Below the pieces are notes generated by a model. It saw only the letters and a program-made list of their open reading frames with translations, had not been told where the DNA came from and made no database searches. A stretch of DNA of 64,000 nucleotides from Toxoplasma gondii ME49 (taxonomy: Eukaryota; Apicomplexa; Conoidasida; Eucoccidiorida; Sarcocystidae): positions 372,001-436,000 of the forward strand of contig NC_031469.1 of assembly GCF_000006565.2 (NCBI RefSeq). The letters run 5' to 3'. Of the stretch, positions 62,201-64,000 are shown piece after piece; position 1 is the first letter of the stretch, and every line of letters begins with the position of its first letter. Made by a program: the position numbers and the translations under genes.

Positions 62201-63256
62201 AAACGAAGGAAATGAATTGTTTCCACGCCACCTCTACCGCTAGTGTTAGTCAATCAACTCGTAGCAAGAAAAGCTGTGAGTCGACACGCTTGTGCAGGTA
62301 TATCTGAATAGCGAGATGCTCGTCCGCTGACTTTTCCCATAAATCTCGAAAAAGTGGCTTCTTTTCTGGAAAGTGATCGGTGTAGATTTTTTACGTAGCT
62401 TCTGTAGAGCGAACTGCCCGCTAAAGCGACGCTCGATGACTGGTTCTCTAAAAGATAGACCTCATCCCCAGAGGCGGGTAGTCTTTTGAGTGTGCCTATC
62501 GATCAGTTTTAGACGATGTGAGTGTGTGCCTTTTGTTTGCAAACGCACAGACTTTTTTCACTTCAAAGACCGTTTGCGCGGAAGTCGAAAATGATTGGGA
62601 ACGATTCTGGACAACATGTTACCGCGGCGTGTTCTTTCGTTACTGATCGTGTTCTGCCTGTTTGTGGCTGTCGTGTGTCGATTTTCATGGAAGGCATAGA
62701 TGCTAGTTCACTTCGTTGTCGCCGCTTTTCAAGCTTTTTCAAGGCCGTTTAATGAGACTTTTTGCCCTTTTGGGTGATGTAACAGTACGTCTGAGACCCT
62801 GAAGGAAGACTCCACATCTATCGGAAAGTGCAAGAGGGCGTCAAATTCTTTTTAACTTTGTCACGCCTTTCCTGTCTTACACATTGCCTTGTAACAGTGA
62901 GTGGGATGTGCCGTCGGTGAAAACTTGTCGAGCGGCTTTACTTTCTGCCTGAAAACGGGCGAGACATCGCCGGTTTGTAGTCCTCGTTCTCCTCCAGGGT
63001 CGCTATCTTACAAAAGTGACTTCCCGCGTTCCATCGTCTTGGCGATCCTCTCTGCCTCGTTTTCACAGCAATGTCTGTCGGTCCAATGCTCACCTAATTG
63101 CCCCTTTCACTTCTTAGTCTTCCTCATCCCGTTCCCACGCGTTCCACCCCTCTTGTCCGTGCACAGAATGCTATCCTGTGGTGACTTCTTCCAAGGTTTC
63201 ACAGCACCTTTTTCAGTGAAGGGTAGAGTTTCTTTGAGCCTTTTTGCCACCGAACG
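59290..63256. other. Region between divergent DUSP-MORN and kinase genes
   Basis: It must hold the promoters and 5' UTRs of both divergent genes. Short frames exist on both strands near 59.4-60.6 kb without family matches or splice patterns. From about 60.8 to 62.5 kb all frames are stop-rich. One imperfect direct repeat is listed separately. Confidence 0.5.
61220..61369. repeat. Imperfect direct repeat, two units of about 75 bp
   Basis: Unit 1 (61220-61294) and unit 2 (61295-61369) abut. Shared blocks in the same order are ACGGGGTGA / ATGGGGTGA, TTCGATGGAAAGC / TTTGATAGAGAACGC, TCTCCAGCTTCGGATATATA / CCTCCAACGTTGGATATATA, and a final GTGCAAC / ATGCAAC. It is not coding in any consistent frame. 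Confidence 0.7.
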
Positions 63257-64000
63257 ATGGGGGCATCGGAGAGCACACAAGTGCCCAACTCTATCCCGCA
63301 AGGTCGGGGGCTAGTGGCGCACATTGACAAGTTTTGTCGTCTGGGAGAGGGAGGTTATGGAGTTGTCTACGGAGGGCATCTTTCCCCTTCTGGGCAACCT
63401 GTCGCGGTAAAAGTCGTGCAGCGCCATCAGTAAGTGCTTCTTCTGCTCGACCGTATGCGGAATTACCCGCTAGAGCAGCAGCGAGTCGATATGCTTTCTG
63501 AGGACTCGACGGAGCCTATCGCAGATTCGTTGTTGTCTTCCGTGGCTGAGGAAAAAAGCGCTACTAGAGAACACTCCACTGATTCGCAAGGAGAAGCAAC
63601 GACTGGAATTAGCAAAGGCTCTCCAGGTGTTTCTGTGGGCGGAGAAAGCGTGTTGTGTGGGTTGTCGCCGCATCCGATTCTTCCCCTTCCTAGCTCTCTG
63701 TCTGCGTGTGAAGACGAGGGTTTGAACGACACGGAGGCTGCAGAGGCAAACTTGGGATACCGCCAGGGGAGAAGTGATTTCTTGAGTGACCCAGAGGGTA
63801 CTACGGAAGCAGGCAAAAATCTGAACGCGCAACACTCGAGCGATCTAGATGAAAAGCATCATGAACATGTGGAGCATGTGAACCAGACCGAACAACAGAG
63901 TGGAGCACCTGCAGAAGAGAATACGGGGGCAGATACGAAGTTCGAGAAGAGCAACGACGGTGACACATGCACTGACACGCCGCGGCGTCTTTCGTCAAAA
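63257..64000 (+). CDS. Protein kinase, N-terminal part, cut by the window end
   Basis: The ATG at 63257 opens 57 codons with MGASESTQVP, a strong N-myristoylation signal (Gly2, Ser6), then FCRLGEGGYGVVYGGHLSPS (glycine-rich loop) and PVAVKVVQ with the ATP-binding lysine of kinase subdomain II. A canonical donor CA|GTAAGT at 63429/63430 follows. The best in-phase acceptor is TTCCCCTTCCTAG at 63693. From 63694 an acidic, His- and Ser-rich frame (SLSACEDEGLNDTEAAEANL) stays open to the window end. This would be a long insertion directly after subdomain II, as seen in several apicomplexan kinases. The class is not decidable without the catalytic loop. Membrane attachment through myristate is inferred. 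The frame before the acceptor is also open back to 63434 and contains only one stop, the TAA at the donor. Confidence 0.72.

Noticed and set aside
62901..63314. Plus frame starting MGCAVGENLS just before the kinase
   Set aside because: Runs out of frame through the kinase start and has no recognisable domain; probably 5' UTR.

Overview
The window looks like nuclear DNA of a cyst-forming coccidian apicomplexan, Toxoplasma gondii or a close relative such as Hammondia or Neospora. The signs are long, roughly 50% GC intergenic stretches, genes cut into many short exons with GT-AG introns of about 0.1-1 kb, long low-complexity insertions in otherwise conserved proteins, and introns holding TA/CATA microsatellites. 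Genus is inferred from this style, not from a marker gene. No operon, ribosome-binding site, CRISPR array, tRNA, rRNA or transposon was recognised.

Layout, left to right. (1) 1-410: last exon of a histidine-phosphatase (PGAM-like) gene, + strand. (2) 5607-12556: ten-exon + strand gene for a 560-residue protein with an N-terminal T1/BTB (KCTD-like) domain. (3) 16787-18668: minus-strand gene for a small signal-peptide, single-pass membrane protein. (4) 22878-26217: six-exon minus-strand MCTS1 (MCT-1/Tma20) gene, traceable end to end. (5) 29079-32114: intronless dual-specificity phosphatase with a very long Ser/Arg-rich tail and 12-residue SRSPERD-type tandem repeats, minus strand. (6) 32424: first exon of an unidentified small + strand gene. 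(7) 33254-34852: three-exon gene for a 159-residue, probably mitochondrial protein. (8) 38347-44853: ten-exon delta-COP gene. (9) 45637-48859: minus-strand gene of unknown function with cysteine motifs. (10) 51531-59289: eight-exon minus-strand gene joining a C2H2-like zinc finger, a DUSP domain (the domain of ubiquitin-specific proteases) and MORN repeats in 1203 residues. (11) 63257-end: first exon(s) of a protein kinase, cut by the window end.

Exon models were built by hand from splice signals and checked by reading phase; every listed join keeps frame. The genes do not form one pathway: vesicle coat, translation re-initiation, phosphorylation and ubiquitin-like functions sit side by side, as is usual in these genomes. 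The most unusual objects are the zinc finger-DUSP-MORN protein, the RS-tailed phosphatase and the small membrane protein. The stretches between genes (411-5606, 12557-16786, 18669-22877, 26218-29078, 34853-38346, 48860-51530, 59290-63256) hold no gene I can support; they probably contain UTRs, promoters and perhaps non-coding RNAs.
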